From positions 1 through 64,000 of the forward strand of contig NZ_KZ319296.1 in the NCBI RefSeq assembly GCF_002744755.1: a stretch of DNA of 64,000 nt. The letters are read 5' to 3'. A program made the position numbers and the translations under genes. Each line of letters starts with the position of its first letter. Position 1 is the stretch's first letter. The notes beneath the pieces were generated by a model. That model saw only the letters and a program-made list of their open reading frames with translations. It searched no databases and was not told the origin of the DNA. This document shows, piece by piece, positions 44,484 through 54,674 of this stretch. This DNA comes from Leeuwenhoekiella nanhaiensis. GTDB taxonomy: Bacteria > Bacteroidota > Bacteroidia > Flavobacteriales > Flavobacteriaceae.

Positions 44484-47400
44484 TTATTCTAACGAAACAT
44501 CCAGATAAACGGAGTGCCGCCCATACGTGTCGTAAAAAGGTTTAAATGGAACCCCGTCAATTTCAAACTCCAGTTTTTTTGGGTTACCAGTAATGGTTTT
44601 CCCCAGATCACGGGCATCCAGCTTAATTTTTCGGAACTCGGTTATAGGTTCAGTTTCCTGGGCCGCCAGAAGTACCGGACCGTAAAACAGACTGGCGATA
44701 TTGGCTTGGTCCATAATAGGCTTGAGGTGAAAGGTGAATGGCATTTTTATCCTGATGCGATCCCCGTTTTTCCACTTGCGCGAGATGCTTACATAGCTTC
44801 CGGGAGTTGCTTGTAATTTTTCCGTTTTTCCGTTAATCGTTACGAAGAACCCTTGAGTTGCCCATTCGGGTACCCGCAATCTGAGATCAAATTTGGCCTT
44901 GCCTTTTATAATTAAAGAGGTCTCATCTTCTCGAGGAAAACTGGTTTCCTGCTCTATGCTAATTCCTATGGATTCCCAATTCAGCGTAGAAGGAACATAT
45001 AGATTTACATAAAGTGCCTGTTCATCTTTAGTTTTAAAATAGATCGAATTTTGCAGCTTGGTACTGCTTTCTAATGCCGTACCGTTGCAACAGGTAAAGC
45101 CGGTCATGTCCGCATTTGAAAAGTGTTTCGAAGATCCCGGTCTCAGCGAAATATGATAGGTGTTTGCCGGGCTATCTTTAGCAACAGATGCCAGAATCTG
45201 GTTGTATAGTCCCTGCTCATAATAGTCCATAAACTCGGTACGGGGATCTATCATAAAGAGTCCGCGGGTGAGCTTGAGCATATTGTAGGTACCGCAGGTT
45301 TCATTTTGCCCTCCTGCAGAAAGACCATTCTCATAAAGTGTAGCCGGCTGACTCACAAAGCATTCGGCGTTTGCAGGATTTCGAGCTCCTGCAACTCCAC
45401 CTATGCTGTACATATAATCGTTTTTGACCTTATACCAGAAGTTGTCCGCTATTTTTAGATATTCCGGAGTCTGCGTATCCCGATAAATTTCGAGCGCCCC
45501 CACAATTTGGGGAATGTGTTGATTGGCATGGAGCCCTCTAAAGGTATCTACGTTTTTAGCGAGACCATGACTGTGCTGTGCATCTCCATAAAATACCTTA
45601 ATGTTGTCAAATAGTTTTGCGGTTTCGAGATACCGTTCCTCACCGGTTAAATTGTATAAATGTGCCATTGACTCATTCATTCCTCCAAATTCACCAGCGA
45701 TATAGGTATTCCACATACTTATTAGCGTATCTGTAGGGAGTTTGCTTAATCGTGCGTGTACCCAGTCACCCATACCTGTTGCGATTTCTAAAGCTTTGGC
45801 ATCACCACTCGCTTCATAAATATCCATTAGGCCGGCCAAGATTTTGTGCAGGGTGTAATAGGGCGCCCAGATCTGATTTTCCTGTCCGCCATATTTTGCT
45901 CCACTTTCGAGCATAATAAATTGATCTGGTGGGTACGCACTTATGAATCCTTTACCCCAATTCCAGTAATCTGTACGTATGCTTTCAGCACTTAAATCTG
46001 AATTGTAAGTAGCTTTACCGGGGCCAACAGGTACCAATGTTGGATCAGAAACGGATGGCCCGTCAGGAGTTTTAGGTCGTCCTGAAAGCCGGGCCAATTT
46101 ATAGAGTTCATTAACCATATACTGCATCTTATCTCTAAAGATGTTTTGCTGAGCGGGATCGTAAGCAGTGCTGGCGTAAGCCTGCGCCAGTGCAGTCAGA
46201 TAATGACCGGTTGCGTGACCTCTTAATTTGGTTTCCTGAGAGTCCCATACACCTAAAGCAAAAGCTCCTTCAGGTTGAGGTTGTCCAAAAGCATCCCTGA
46301 ACATATAAAGAAAAGAATCAGGATTTGTGCCGGCTAGCGTAGATAGGAATTTATCCCGGTTTTCGGTAAACTTAGTGGCTTCCCCTGAAGAATTAGGATT
46401 TAAAAAAACCTGGTTCAGTTTAAAGGCTTCCAGCTTTTGTGAAGGTGCTTGATGCCCAAGGTTTTCTGAAACTACAACGGTTGCTTTTGGCTTAAAATCA
46501 GTACCGGGCACAGTCCCAGTAATGGTGTAAGAGCCTGCACGAGCCACAGCAGCGTTATCTGTTGGTGCTGGCCAGATGACGCGAACTTTTGGGCCGTTTT
46601 CAATACCGTTACGATAATTTCCTTTTAAATATCGGGGTAGTCTGGGTAATTCACCCACTGCAGTATTTACGGTAATATCTGTAACAGCGGTAAGAAAGCT
46701 GTTATAAAGTTGAGGCACATCTTTATCAAATTGGGGTAAACCGGCATTTTCTTCTTTACGCTCATTTACTACCTGCGTATTGTTAAGCGCGTTGCTGTAG
46801 ATGCGTTTAATTTGATTTTCAGTTAAGGGTGTTCTATAAATTCTAAAATCGTGAAGTTTCCCTGTAAGAGCAGGAGCTTTGGCATCTACAGATTGACCAA
46901 TGACCAATTGATTTTCTGAACCCGTAAATGTATTTGAAAGATCAAAATGTATCATTTCTTCGGCAGCTTCTTCACCATTAATATAGGTGCGTATGGCCTG
47001 AGCCGGGAAGTCGAGCACTACTGCGATATGTACCCATTTTCCGTTTTCAATCGTCTGGGCCCCACTTGCAGGTTGCAGATTTAAATCGGTTTCAAGACCG
47101 GCAACAAAACCGGCAATTTCGTTAAAGCTATCAGGTACGGCAAAAAAATGATTTCCTTCTTTTCTGCTAAAGTCAAAAAGGAAAGCACCTTGATTTTCTT
47201 CCTCCAAATAAAGCCAGGTACTTACGCTAAGGGATTCCGCTCCATTAAGAACTTGGGGAGGTAGACTCATAAATTCATTGGGCTTGCCGCTAAGGCGAAG
47301 CACTTTTTTGAATACTAAATCACTCACAAATTCCGGATTTTCGCTATTGAATTGCGCGTGCAGATTATTTCTCGACAAGTCTTTAGTATCATTTTCCAGA

Positions 47401-47537
47401 GCATAACGTGCGATAAGATCGGTCTCTCCAATACCATCAAGAATTTGGTCACCTTCCTGGGCTTGAAAACTGGTGCAGTAAGCAAAAAATGCAATAAGAG
47501 TCTGATAAAATGAAAATTGAAAGGTGTTTAAGTTCAT
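44484..47537 (-). CDS. Exported GH127 beta-L-arabinofuranosidase-like enzyme with LamG domain
   Basis: A 1017-residue protein with a signal peptide from ATG 47537 (about 1-26, TSFQAQE). Domains in order: LamG/concanavalin-like lectin (about 35-235), a short Ig-like Big_4 domain (about 305-365, PAPTDNAAVARAGSYTITG) and a GH127 catalytic module (from about 385). The Cys-Zn catalytic set of GH127 is present: Glu746 and Cys748 in NETCGTYN, and Cys816-Cys817 in GFTCCNG. Known members release beta-L-arabinofuranose using a cysteine nucleophile. No sorting domain for type 9 secretion is seen at the C terminus. It diverges from the DUF5695-like gene, so both may answer the same sugar signal. Confidence 0.88.
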   Translation of the reverse strand: MNLNTFQFSFYQTLIAFFAYCTSFQAQEGDQILDGIGETDLIARYALENDTKDLSRNNLHAQFNSENPEFVSDLVFKKVLRLSGKPNEFMSLPPQVLNGAESLSVSTWLYLEEENQGAFLFDFSRKEGNHFFAVPDSFNEIAGFVAGLETDLNLQPASGAQTIENGKWVHIAVVLDFPAQAIRTYINGEEAAEEMIHFDLSNTFTGSENQLVIGQSVDAKAPALTGKLHDFRIYRTPLTENQIKRIYSNALNNTQVVNERKEENAGLPQFDKDVPQLYNSFLTAVTDITVNTAVGELPRLPRYLKGNYRNGIENGPKVRVIWPAPTDNAAVARAGSYTITGTVPGTDFKPKATVVVSENLGHQAPSQKLEAFKLNQVFLNPNSSGEATKFTENRDKFLSTLAGTNPDSFLYMFRDAFGQPQPEGAFALGVWDSQETKLRGHATGHYLTALAQAYASTAYDPAQQNIFRDKMQYMVNELYKLARLSGRPKTPDGPSVSDPTLVPVGPGKATYNSDLSAESIRTDYWNWGKGFISAYPPDQFIMLESGAKYGGQENQIWAPYYTLHKILAGLMDIYEASGDAKALEIATGMGDWVHARLSKLPTDTLISMWNTYIAGEFGGMNESMAHLYNLTGEERYLETAKLFDNIKVFYGDAQHSHGLAKNVDTFRGLHANQHIPQIVGALEIYRDTQTPEYLKIADNFWYKVKNDYMYSIGGVAGARNPANAECFVSQPATLYENGLSAGGQNETCGTYNMLKLTRGLFMIDPRTEFMDYYEQGLYNQILASVAKDSPANTYHISLRPGSSKHFSNADMTGFTCCNGTALESSTKLQNSIYFKTKDEQALYVNLYVPSTLNWESIGISIEQETSFPREDETSLIIKGKAKFDLRLRVPEWATQGFFVTINGKTEKLQATPGSYVSISRKWKNGDRIRIKMPFTFHLKPIMDQANIASLFYGPVLLAAQETEPITEFRKIKLDARDLGKTITGNPKKLEFEIDGVPFKPFYDTYGRHSVYLDVSLE

Positions 47538-47655
47538 AACTTCATTAAAATAGGTAAATACAAAGCGCAAATGGTACATCGTTTTTAATGGAAAAAACCT
47601 AATGTTTGCTGGATTTTAAAGTTACAATTCAACCAGCAGGATGTTTGACGGATAT

Positions 47656-47670
47656 TAGCAGATACTGCTA
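47656..47670. promoter_or_regulatory. Candidate operator in the divergent sugar-gene promoter
   Basis: The palindrome TAGCAG-ATA-CTGCTA with perfect 6-bp arms lies in the 268-bp region between the divergent GH127 and DUF5695-like genes. It could bind a dimeric regulator; no regulator gene is next to it. Nothing else stands out in this gap. Confidence 0.35.
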
Positions 47671-47805
47671 CAATTTTAATAGACCCGGTGCAGTTTAAGC
47701 TAAAATAGTATCACTAATCGCTAATTTCTCCAAATCTCAAAACCAGGATTAGTTCTAAATTCCTCAATTATTTAGAAATCGAAAACACCATAACAATCTT
47801 CTAAA

Positions 47806-50499
47806 ATGTATACGTATAAATCACAACTTCTTCTGGTATTTCTGTTTTTAGGATTTTCTCAATTTACAAAAGCACAGGGTTACTGGGAAAACCTGGCATC
47901 AAAACCGGCCACCCTGAGTCTCGAAGAGGGAATTGATACCTATAAAACGAAGCATTTTATTCTTAAACTGGTCAAAGCTTCCCAAACCGTGGCGGGCCTG
48001 TCTCCGGCAGATGAACCGGGCTTTGACTTTACACCGGGTGATCGCCTCGAAATACGGGGAAAAGATGGTCTCTACTGGTTGGGCGATCTTAATTTCCGAA
48101 TCAAAAATGCTTCGGGCGAGTGGGTATCGTACAGCACGGCATCAGCGCGTAAACCGGTGACTCCGCTCAAAGCTTCGGAACCTGTACTTGCTGCTGCAGA
48201 TCTGAGTGCGACCTTGCCAGATGATTTGCCTATACAAGTAACCCGTTTTTACGAAGATGTTGAGGGCGATCTGGTTTTACGTTTTCGTCTTAAAAATACC
48301 TCGGCAGCTAGCGTTGAACTGGGAGCATTGGGTATCCCTATGACATTCAATAATATTTTAGAAGGAAAATCACTCGATGAAACCCACGCTCAAAATGTAT
48401 TTTTTGATCCATATATAGGCGAAGATGCCGGCTATCTTGAGGTTAAAAGGCTCAGCGGTGTGGGCAGCGGTTTGCTTGTGCTTCCTGCCGAAAACATGCC
48501 ATTTGAAGCCTACAGACCCTTGAATGACGATCCTTCACCGCGAAGTGTGGTTTTTGAGGGCTTCCATGAGTGGATGGCTCACAGTGAGGCTTACGCCGAA
48601 CAGGAGTGGAAAGGAGTAGAGCAGTGGAATGAACCCACTTCAACCACCCTAAAACCGGGAGAGAGCAAAGATTTTGCCTTGAAATTGGTCCCTACTATCG
48701 GGGTAAAAGGTACTCAGCAAAAGTTAATCGAAGAAAAACGTCCGGTGGCCATCGGTATTCCGGGCTATGTCTTGCCTCAGGATGTTAAGGCCCAGTTATT
48801 CTTGAAATATTCTAAAAAAGTAACCTCTATGCGTGTAGAGCCGGAAGAAGCACTGACAATTACAGAAGAAGAACCTGCTAAAAACGGCTATGTAAAATAC
48901 AACGTTCAGGGTAAAACCTGGGGTCGCGCACGCCTCACTATTGTTTATGAAGATGGGCTGAAGCAAACCGTAAATTATAAAGTCATCAAGCCTGAAACGG
49001 AAGTGGTAAAAGACTTTGGGCATTTTTTGACTACCGAACAATGGTTTGATGAGGAAGGAGATCTTTTTAAACGAAACCCTTCAGTAATCTCCTATGATTA
49101 TGAGACCAAAAGGCAAATTACTCAGGACAGTCGTGCCTGGGTTGCCGGTTTGAGTGATGAAGGTGGAGCCGGGAGTTATCTGGGAGCGATGATGAAGCAG
49201 TTCATTCAGCCCGATGCTGAAGAAGTACAAAAAATGGAAGCTTTTATAGACGGAACGCTTTGGGGCGTGATTCAGGATGCAGAGGGCGACCGTAAATATG
49301 CCGTAAAGAAAAGTATTTTTTACTATGAACCCGATACGATGCCTGAAGGTACCTACAGCGACACCATAAACTGGAAAACCTGGGCAGCGTGGAACAAGGA
49401 GCACGCAGATGATCGCGGTCGTTCTTACAACTATCCGCACGTGGCAGCTACCCACTGGGTTATGTACAGGCTGGGTAGGTATCATAAAGATTTGGTTACC
49501 AATCACAGTTGGGACTGGTACCTGAAAAGTGCATACGGTACTGCAGTAGCCATGATTAAAGACGCTCCCTATTACGCCCAGTTTGGCCAGATGGAGGGAA
49601 GTGTGTTTCTGTTTATTTTGAAAGATTTACAGAAAGAAGGCTACACCGTAATGGCCGAGAATCTCGAAACCCGAATGAAAGCCCGTGCAGATCATTGGAA
49701 GTCTCTTAATTATCCCTTTGGTAGTGAGATGCCCTGGGATTCAACCGGGCAGGAAGAAGTGTTTATGTGGTCTGATTATTTTGGATACGATGCGAAAGCC
49801 CAAATAACACTTGATGCGATATTGGCTTATATGCCTACGATTCCGCATTGGGGATATAATGGGAATGCCCGCCGATATTGGGATTTTTTATACGGAGGTA
49901 AGTTATCACGCGTAGAGCGCCAGATTCATCATTATGGCTCGGGCTTAAATGCGATTCCGGTCTTAACCGCGTACCGCGAAAACCCTGATTTGTATTTGTT
50001 GCGTGTAGGATACGGAGGTACGCTGGGGGCGATTTCTAACATTACTCAGGATGGTTTTGGGCCGTCTGCGTTTCACTCCTATCCTTCAACGCTGCGAATA
50101 GACTATCACTCCGGCGATTACGGGCCTAATTTTTACGGTTATGCGATCAACACTGCAACTTATCTTACCGAAGATGCAGATTTGGGTTGGTTAGCCTTCG
50201 GAGGAAATTTAAACGAAACGAAGAAGGAAATTTCAGTAGAAGTTACTACTGCTGCTAAAAATCGTATTTATATTCAGCCGGAAGAATTGTGGATCACATT
50301 GCAGTCAGGTAAAGTTTCGGAAGCTTCTTACGATAAAAAGAATGGGGAAGTCTTCTTGACCCTGATGCCCAAAGATGCGTATACACCCTTTGCGTACGTT
50401 AGTATCACCGAAGGTTTTAAAATGGATTACCCGGTTGAGCGCGGGATGTATAAAATAAAATTGGATGATAAACCGGTTAAAGTGAAAATCAAGGAATGA
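47806..50499 (+). CDS. Exported DUF5695-like glycoside-active protein
   Basis: An 897-residue protein with a signal peptide (about 1-23, TKAQG). The N-terminal half is beta-rich; the C-terminal half from about residue 480 is helical with many aromatic residues (RSYNYPHVAATHWVMYRLGRYHKDL, PYYAQFGQMEGSVFLFILKDL, PFGSEMPWDSTGQEEVFMWSDYFGYD), which resembles an (alpha/alpha)6 toroid of glycoside hydrolases or lyases. I match it to DUF5695 from its motifs, with moderate certainty. The conserved acidic residues in PWDSTGQEEVF are plausible catalytic candidates. A terminator follows it, so it is transcribed separately from the DUF1080 gene. Confidence 0.68.
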   Translation: MYTYKSQLLLVFLFLGFSQFTKAQGYWENLASKPATLSLEEGIDTYKTKHFILKLVKASQTVAGLSPADEPGFDFTPGDRLEIRGKDGLYWLGDLNFRIKNASGEWVSYSTASARKPVTPLKASEPVLAAADLSATLPDDLPIQVTRFYEDVEGDLVLRFRLKNTSAASVELGALGIPMTFNNILEGKSLDETHAQNVFFDPYIGEDAGYLEVKRLSGVGSGLLVLPAENMPFEAYRPLNDDPSPRSVVFEGFHEWMAHSEAYAEQEWKGVEQWNEPTSTTLKPGESKDFALKLVPTIGVKGTQQKLIEEKRPVAIGIPGYVLPQDVKAQLFLKYSKKVTSMRVEPEEALTITEEEPAKNGYVKYNVQGKTWGRARLTIVYEDGLKQTVNYKVIKPETEVVKDFGHFLTTEQWFDEEGDLFKRNPSVISYDYETKRQITQDSRAWVAGLSDEGGAGSYLGAMMKQFIQPDAEEVQKMEAFIDGTLWGVIQDAEGDRKYAVKKSIFYYEPDTMPEGTYSDTINWKTWAAWNKEHADDRGRSYNYPHVAATHWVMYRLGRYHKDLVTNHSWDWYLKSAYGTAVAMIKDAPYYAQFGQMEGSVFLFILKDLQKEGYTVMAENLETRMKARADHWKSLNYPFGSEMPWDSTGQEEVFMWSDYFGYDAKAQITLDAILAYMPTIPHWGYNGNARRYWDFLYGGKLSRVERQIHHYGSGLNAIPVLTAYRENPDLYLLRVGYGGTLGAISNITQDGFGPSAFHSYPSTLRIDYHSGDYGPNFYGYAINTATYLTEDADLGWLAFGGNLNETKKEISVEVTTAAKNRIYIQPEELWITLQSGKVSEASYDKKNGEVFLTLMPKDAYTPFAYVSITEGFKMDYPVERGMYKIKLDDKPVKVKIKE

Positions 50500-50528
50500 T
50501 TGCAATTAATTCGGTTAAACTTTGACTT

Positions 50529-50565
50529 AAAAGCTCATTCGATATTAGAATGGGCTTTTATTTTT
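50529..50565 (+). terminator. Terminator after the DUF5695-like gene
   Basis: A 12-bp stem with one G-T pair (AAAAGCTCATTC / GAATGGGCTTTT), a 7-nt loop and a T run. Confidence 0.9.
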
Positions 50566-50662
50566 AATAATACTGTAGATTTTGTAGTTTTTCTACTTGT
50601 TTTTGAGAACATGGCGAAATCGATTGCGTATATTTCTAAAGTCAATAAAATGTATTCTTCTA

Positions 50663-52039
50663 ATGAAAACTAAACTTACCCAAATAACACTATTAGTATT
50701 GATAGGACTACTGTTTATAACTTCCTGTAAAGATCAGGATAAAGAAGCTGAAGAACCCTGGAAAGCTTTATTTGACGGGCAATCCCTTAACGGCTGGGAG
50801 CAGCTTAATGGTGATGCCGAATATCGAATAGAGGGAGATGAAATTGTTGGAACCACAGTAGCAAATACTCCAAACTCCTTCTTGGCCACCACTCAGAATT
50901 ACGGAGATTTCATACTCGAGCTTGATTATAAGGTAGATTCCACAATGAATTCAGGTATTCAAATACGCAGTTTGAGCAATCCCAATTTCCGGGAAGGACG
51001 TGTTCACGGGTATCAGGTTGAGATTGATCCATCAGAACGTGCTTGGAGTGCCGGGATTTATGATGAAGCCCGCAAAGGTTGGTTATATCCGCTTAGCGAA
51101 AATAAAAAGGCACAAAAGGCTTTTAAGCAGGGCGAATGGAATCATTACCGTATTGAAGCCATTGGAGATACTTTGCGAACCTGGATCAATGGTGTGGAAG
51201 CTGCCCATTTAATTGATGACCAGACCCCATCTGGTTTTATAGCTTTACAGGTTCATGCAATCGGCAATGAAGAAGAAGCTGGTAAAGAAATCCGCTGGAA
51301 AAATATCAACATCATTACTAAAAATGTTCAGGAGTATGTAAAACCAATGAGTCTGTCAGCATTTAATACTAAAAATAATCTTACCCAGGCAGAAGTGAAG
51401 GATGGCTGGAACTTGCTTTGGGACGGAAAAACCACCGAAGGCTGGCGTGGAGCAAAATTAGATTCGTTTCCCGATAAAGGTTGGGTCATAGAAGATGGAA
51501 ATTTAATTGTGCTCGCTACCGGTGGAGCTGAGTCTGCTGCAGGAGGTGACCTAGTTACTACAAAGCAATACCGGGATTTTGAACTTAAAGTAGATTTTAA
51601 AATTACTGAAGGTGCGAATAGTGGTATAAAGTATTATGTGGATACCGATTTAAATAAAGGCGAAGGATCTTCTATAGGTCTCGAGTATCAGATTCTCGAC
51701 GACGCCCGTCACCCGGATGCCAAATTAGGAAATCATGAAGGAAGCCGTACGCTGGCTTCTTTGTACGACTTGATTCAGGCAGATCCGGAAAAGCCTGTAA
51801 ATCCCATTGGCGAATGGAACACGGCACGTATCGTTAGTGAAGATAATCATGTGGAGCATTGGCTTAATGACGTAAAGGTACTGGAGTACGAGAGAAATAC
51901 CGATGCATTTTTGCAATTGGTAAAAGAGAGTAAGTACAAAGACTGGCCGGGTTTCGGGACATTTGAGAAAGGAAACATACTGCTTCAGGATCACGGGGAT
52001 CGGGTTGCTTTTAAAAATATTAAGATCAAAGAACTTTAA
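50663..52039 (+). CDS. Lipoprotein with two DUF1080 (3-keto-disaccharide hydrolase-type) domains
   Basis: A 458-residue lipoprotein; ATG 50663 gives a signal with lipobox LFITSC (Cys22), while the longer frame does not. Two DUF1080 domains follow in tandem: about 32-222 ([53 protein letters not shown]) and about 250-456 ([51 protein letters not shown]). DUF1080 proteins act on 3-keto-glycosides made by exported oxidoreductases and open the glycosidic bond. The next two genes are such oxidoreductases, 9 and 5 bp apart. A candidate promoter, TTG 50603, 23-bp spacer, TATATTTC 50629, lies upstream. Confidence 0.88.
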   Translation: MKTKLTQITLLVLIGLLFITSCKDQDKEAEEPWKALFDGQSLNGWEQLNGDAEYRIEGDEIVGTTVANTPNSFLATTQNYGDFILELDYKVDSTMNSGIQIRSLSNPNFREGRVHGYQVEIDPSERAWSAGIYDEARKGWLYPLSENKKAQKAFKQGEWNHYRIEAIGDTLRTWINGVEAAHLIDDQTPSGFIALQVHAIGNEEEAGKEIRWKNINIITKNVQEYVKPMSLSAFNTKNNLTQAEVKDGWNLLWDGKTTEGWRGAKLDSFPDKGWVIEDGNLIVLATGGAESAAGGDLVTTKQYRDFELKVDFKITEGANSGIKYYVDTDLNKGEGSSIGLEYQILDDARHPDAKLGNHEGSRTLASLYDLIQADPEKPVNPIGEWNTARIVSEDNHVEHWLNDVKVLEYERNTDAFLQLVKESKYKDWPGFGTFEKGNILLQDHGDRVAFKNIKIKEL

Positions 52040-52048
52040 ACCGAAACT

Positions 52049-53386
52049 ATGACTACACGGAGATCGTTTATCAATAAATCGCTTTTAGGAGGCACAGCCC
52101 TTGCCCTTAGCAATACCACAATGGGAATGGCCGCCAGCAGTTACCGCAATATTATAGGAGCCAATGACAGACTTAATGTAGCTATTGCCGGACTCGGCCG
52201 CAGATTGGGTGCCTATTACGAGCCTATTGCCCGTAAGGAGTCTAATGTAAAATTGCTGTACCTCTGTGATGTGATGGAAAAAAGCCGCCTCAATGCGCTC
52301 AAAAACTTTAAAGAACATATAGATTATAATCCTGCTTTAGAAAATGACATCCGTAAAGTTATTGATGACAAAGACGTAGATGTCTTAATAAATGCCACAC
52401 CAGATCACTGGCATACCCCGGGATCTATAATGGCTCTAAAAGCTGGTAAGCACGTGTATGTCGAAAAACCAAGCAGCCACAATATGCAGGAAAACGAACT
52501 TCTGGTGGCTGCCGCTAAAAAGTACGATAAAAAGGTGCAAATGGGTAATCAGCAGCGGTCTTCATTGCATACTATAGATATCATTGACCAAATTCATAAC
52601 GGTGTGATAGGAGAGGTGTATAATGCGGTAGCCTTTTATTCGAATTCCCGTGGTGAAACACCCCTGCAGCAACAAGCATCTGTTCCGGAGGGCCTTGATT
52701 GGGAACTTTGGCAGGGTCCGGCACCCAGAAGAGCCTATACCAGTGAAACATGGGATTACAACTGGCACTGGTACGGTTGGGATTATGGTACTGCAGAAAC
52801 CGGAAACAACGCCACCCATGAACTCGACATCGCACGCTGGGCCTTAGGTGTTGATTTTCCAAATTTTGCAGAGGTTGAGGCTGAAAAGCATCATTTTAAA
52901 AACGATGGCTGGGAAATGTATGATACGATGTACGCCACCTTCCGTTTTGACGATGATAAAATCATCAATTGGGACGGAAAAAGTCGTAATGGCTACAACA
53001 CTTATGGACGTGGTCGCGGTACCTTGATTTTTGGTACTGAAGGCAGTGTATTGGTAGATCGCTCTAACTACCTCCTAATGGACCTTGGAGGCAAAGTAAT
53101 TAAACAAAGTGAAGAAACTGCTGAAAGCGGCCTGGCTCTTGGCGGGGGCGGGGATTCCTCAACAGCGCATATGGTTAACCTGTTTGAAAGCATCCGCGGA
53201 AGGGAAAATCTGAAAGCTCCCATAGATGATGCTGCAGTGAGTATGGCAATGGTTCACTATGCGAATATGGCCTATCGTATTGGCCACGGTTTCGATATTG
53301 ACACTCAAAGTGGTCGCATCTTTGACCGCGAGGCTATGCAGTTATGGGGCAGAAATTACGAACCGGGTTGGGAACCCGAAATTTAG
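52049..53386 (+). CDS. Tat-exported Gfo/Idh/MocA oxidoreductase, first copy
   Basis: A 445-residue protein with a twin-arginine signal (TTRRSFINKS then a hydrophobic run to about 30). The Rossmann part has the dinucleotide loop AGLGRRLG, LLYLCDVM, ATPDHWHTPGSIMALKAGKHVYVEKP with the conserved EKP motif, and the C-terminal beta domain has NATHELDIARWALGVDFP with catalytic-type His. Tat export with NAD(P) bound is typical of periplasmic glycoside 3-oxidoreductases. It stands between DUF1080 and a second family member, suggesting a pathway in which one enzyme oxidises C3 of a sugar and the other reduces the product. Confidence 0.93.
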   Translation: MTTRRSFINKSLLGGTALALSNTTMGMAASSYRNIIGANDRLNVAIAGLGRRLGAYYEPIARKESNVKLLYLCDVMEKSRLNALKNFKEHIDYNPALENDIRKVIDDKDVDVLINATPDHWHTPGSIMALKAGKHVYVEKPSSHNMQENELLVAAAKKYDKKVQMGNQQRSSLHTIDIIDQIHNGVIGEVYNAVAFYSNSRGETPLQQQASVPEGLDWELWQGPAPRRAYTSETWDYNWHWYGWDYGTAETGNNATHELDIARWALGVDFPNFAEVEAEKHHFKNDGWEMYDTMYATFRFDDDKIINWDGKSRNGYNTYGRGRGTLIFGTEGSVLVDRSNYLLMDLGGKVIKQSEETAESGLALGGGGDSSTAHMVNLFESIRGRENLKAPIDDAAVSMAMVHYANMAYRIGHGFDIDTQSGRIFDREAMQLWGRNYEPGWEPEI

Positions 53387-53391
53387 AGATT

Positions 53392-54579
53392 ATGAAACGC
53401 AGGGATTTTGTAGTCAAAAGCGGTCTCGCTGCAGCGGCAGTAACTTCAGTGAGTCCCGGGTTTGCTTACATCAATAAATACATAAATAACCAGGCTCCGG
53501 TTAGACTGGGAGTTATTGGAACGGGTGCGCGTGGTAGCGGTTTAATTTCAGTAATCAATGATATTGAAGGCCTTGATGTGGTTGCTTGTTGCGATATCCT
53601 TTCCTTTAGACTTAAAGAGGGACTGAAACGAGCTAAGGGAACTCCCAAAGCCTATACCGATTATCGAAAGTTGTTGGAAGATAAGGAAGTTGATGCCGTC
53701 CTGGTCGCTACACCTTTCAGCACACACGGACCAATAGAATTAGAAGCCCTTGCCGCCGGAAAACATATTTATGGCGAAAAAACCTTGGCAAAGGGTTACG
53801 AAGATGTACTTAAACTTGCCGAGGGAACACGTGACGATTTGGTATTTCAAACAGGGCATCAGTACCACAGTTCGCGTTTGTATACTCAGGTGGTTGATTT
53901 AATTAAAGACGGAAAAGTTGGTAAAATTACTTCTTTTGAATGCCAATGGAACCGAAGCGGAAACTGGCGACGCTCAGTTCCTGAACCTGAATTGGAACGA
54001 CTTATAAATTGGCGTATGTACCGGGAATATTCTGGAGGTTTAACGGCAGAATTGTGTTCACACCAAATTGATTTTGTCAATTGGGTATTGGGAGAAACAC
54101 CTGCACAGGTTTTTGGAACCGGGGGCATTGATTACTGGAAAGACGGGCGGGAAACCTTTGATAATGTACATCATCTTTTTTCCTATCCGAGTGGGGTGGA
54201 AGCTACTTTCACATGCCTAACCACAAATGCCAAAGATGATTATCAGATTAAGGTAATGGGCGATAAAGGCACAATCATTTTAGACTATGTAAACGGCTGG
54301 TTTTATCCGGAAGGAAATTATACCAAACAGCACACCGATGTTGATGGGGTAGCAGGAGCTACTATCCCTTGGGAAGCCGGTAAAGGAATTCCTTTTGAGT
54401 TTAACCACACCGACCCAAGCAAGCAGGCTTTAATGGATTTTAGCGATGCCATAAGAAACGGAAACAGACCTTTATCAGATTTTAAAACCGGAGCCGATAC
54501 TGCGATTTGTGTACAAATGGCAATTGACTCCATGCTAAAAAATGAGATTGTTAAATGGAATCCGCTTCATAGTTTATAG
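53392..54579 (+). CDS. Tat-exported Gfo/Idh/MocA oxidoreductase, second copy
   Basis: A 395-residue protein starting 5 bp after the first copy; ATG 53392 begins a Tat signal (MKRRDFVVKSGLAAAAV), the longer frame does not. Motifs: GVIGTGARGSGL, VVACCDI, VLVATPFSTHGPIELEALAAGKHIYGEKTLAKG, where the EKP triad reads EKT, and ELCSHQIDFVNWVLGETP near the substrate site. The altered proline position and different fold details suggest a role distinct from the first copy, perhaps the reductive step. A gap to the convergent DUF1684 gene (95 bp) holds no clear terminator. Confidence 0.92.
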   Translation: MKRRDFVVKSGLAAAAVTSVSPGFAYINKYINNQAPVRLGVIGTGARGSGLISVINDIEGLDVVACCDILSFRLKEGLKRAKGTPKAYTDYRKLLEDKEVDAVLVATPFSTHGPIELEALAAGKHIYGEKTLAKGYEDVLKLAEGTRDDLVFQTGHQYHSSRLYTQVVDLIKDGKVGKITSFECQWNRSGNWRRSVPEPELERLINWRMYREYSGGLTAELCSHQIDFVNWVLGETPAQVFGTGGIDYWKDGRETFDNVHHLFSYPSGVEATFTCLTTNAKDDYQIKVMGDKGTIILDYVNGWFYPEGNYTKQHTDVDGVAGATIPWEAGKGIPFEFNHTDPSKQALMDFSDAIRNGNRPLSDFKTGADTAICVQMAIDSMLKNEIVKWNPLHSL

Positions 54580-54674
54580 GGCTGAATTAAAAATGCCTGA
54601 GAAATCATTTCCATAATTCCGCTTTATGGATTTATAAGATAACACAATTAACAGCCCTAAAATTGAGCGTCCAT

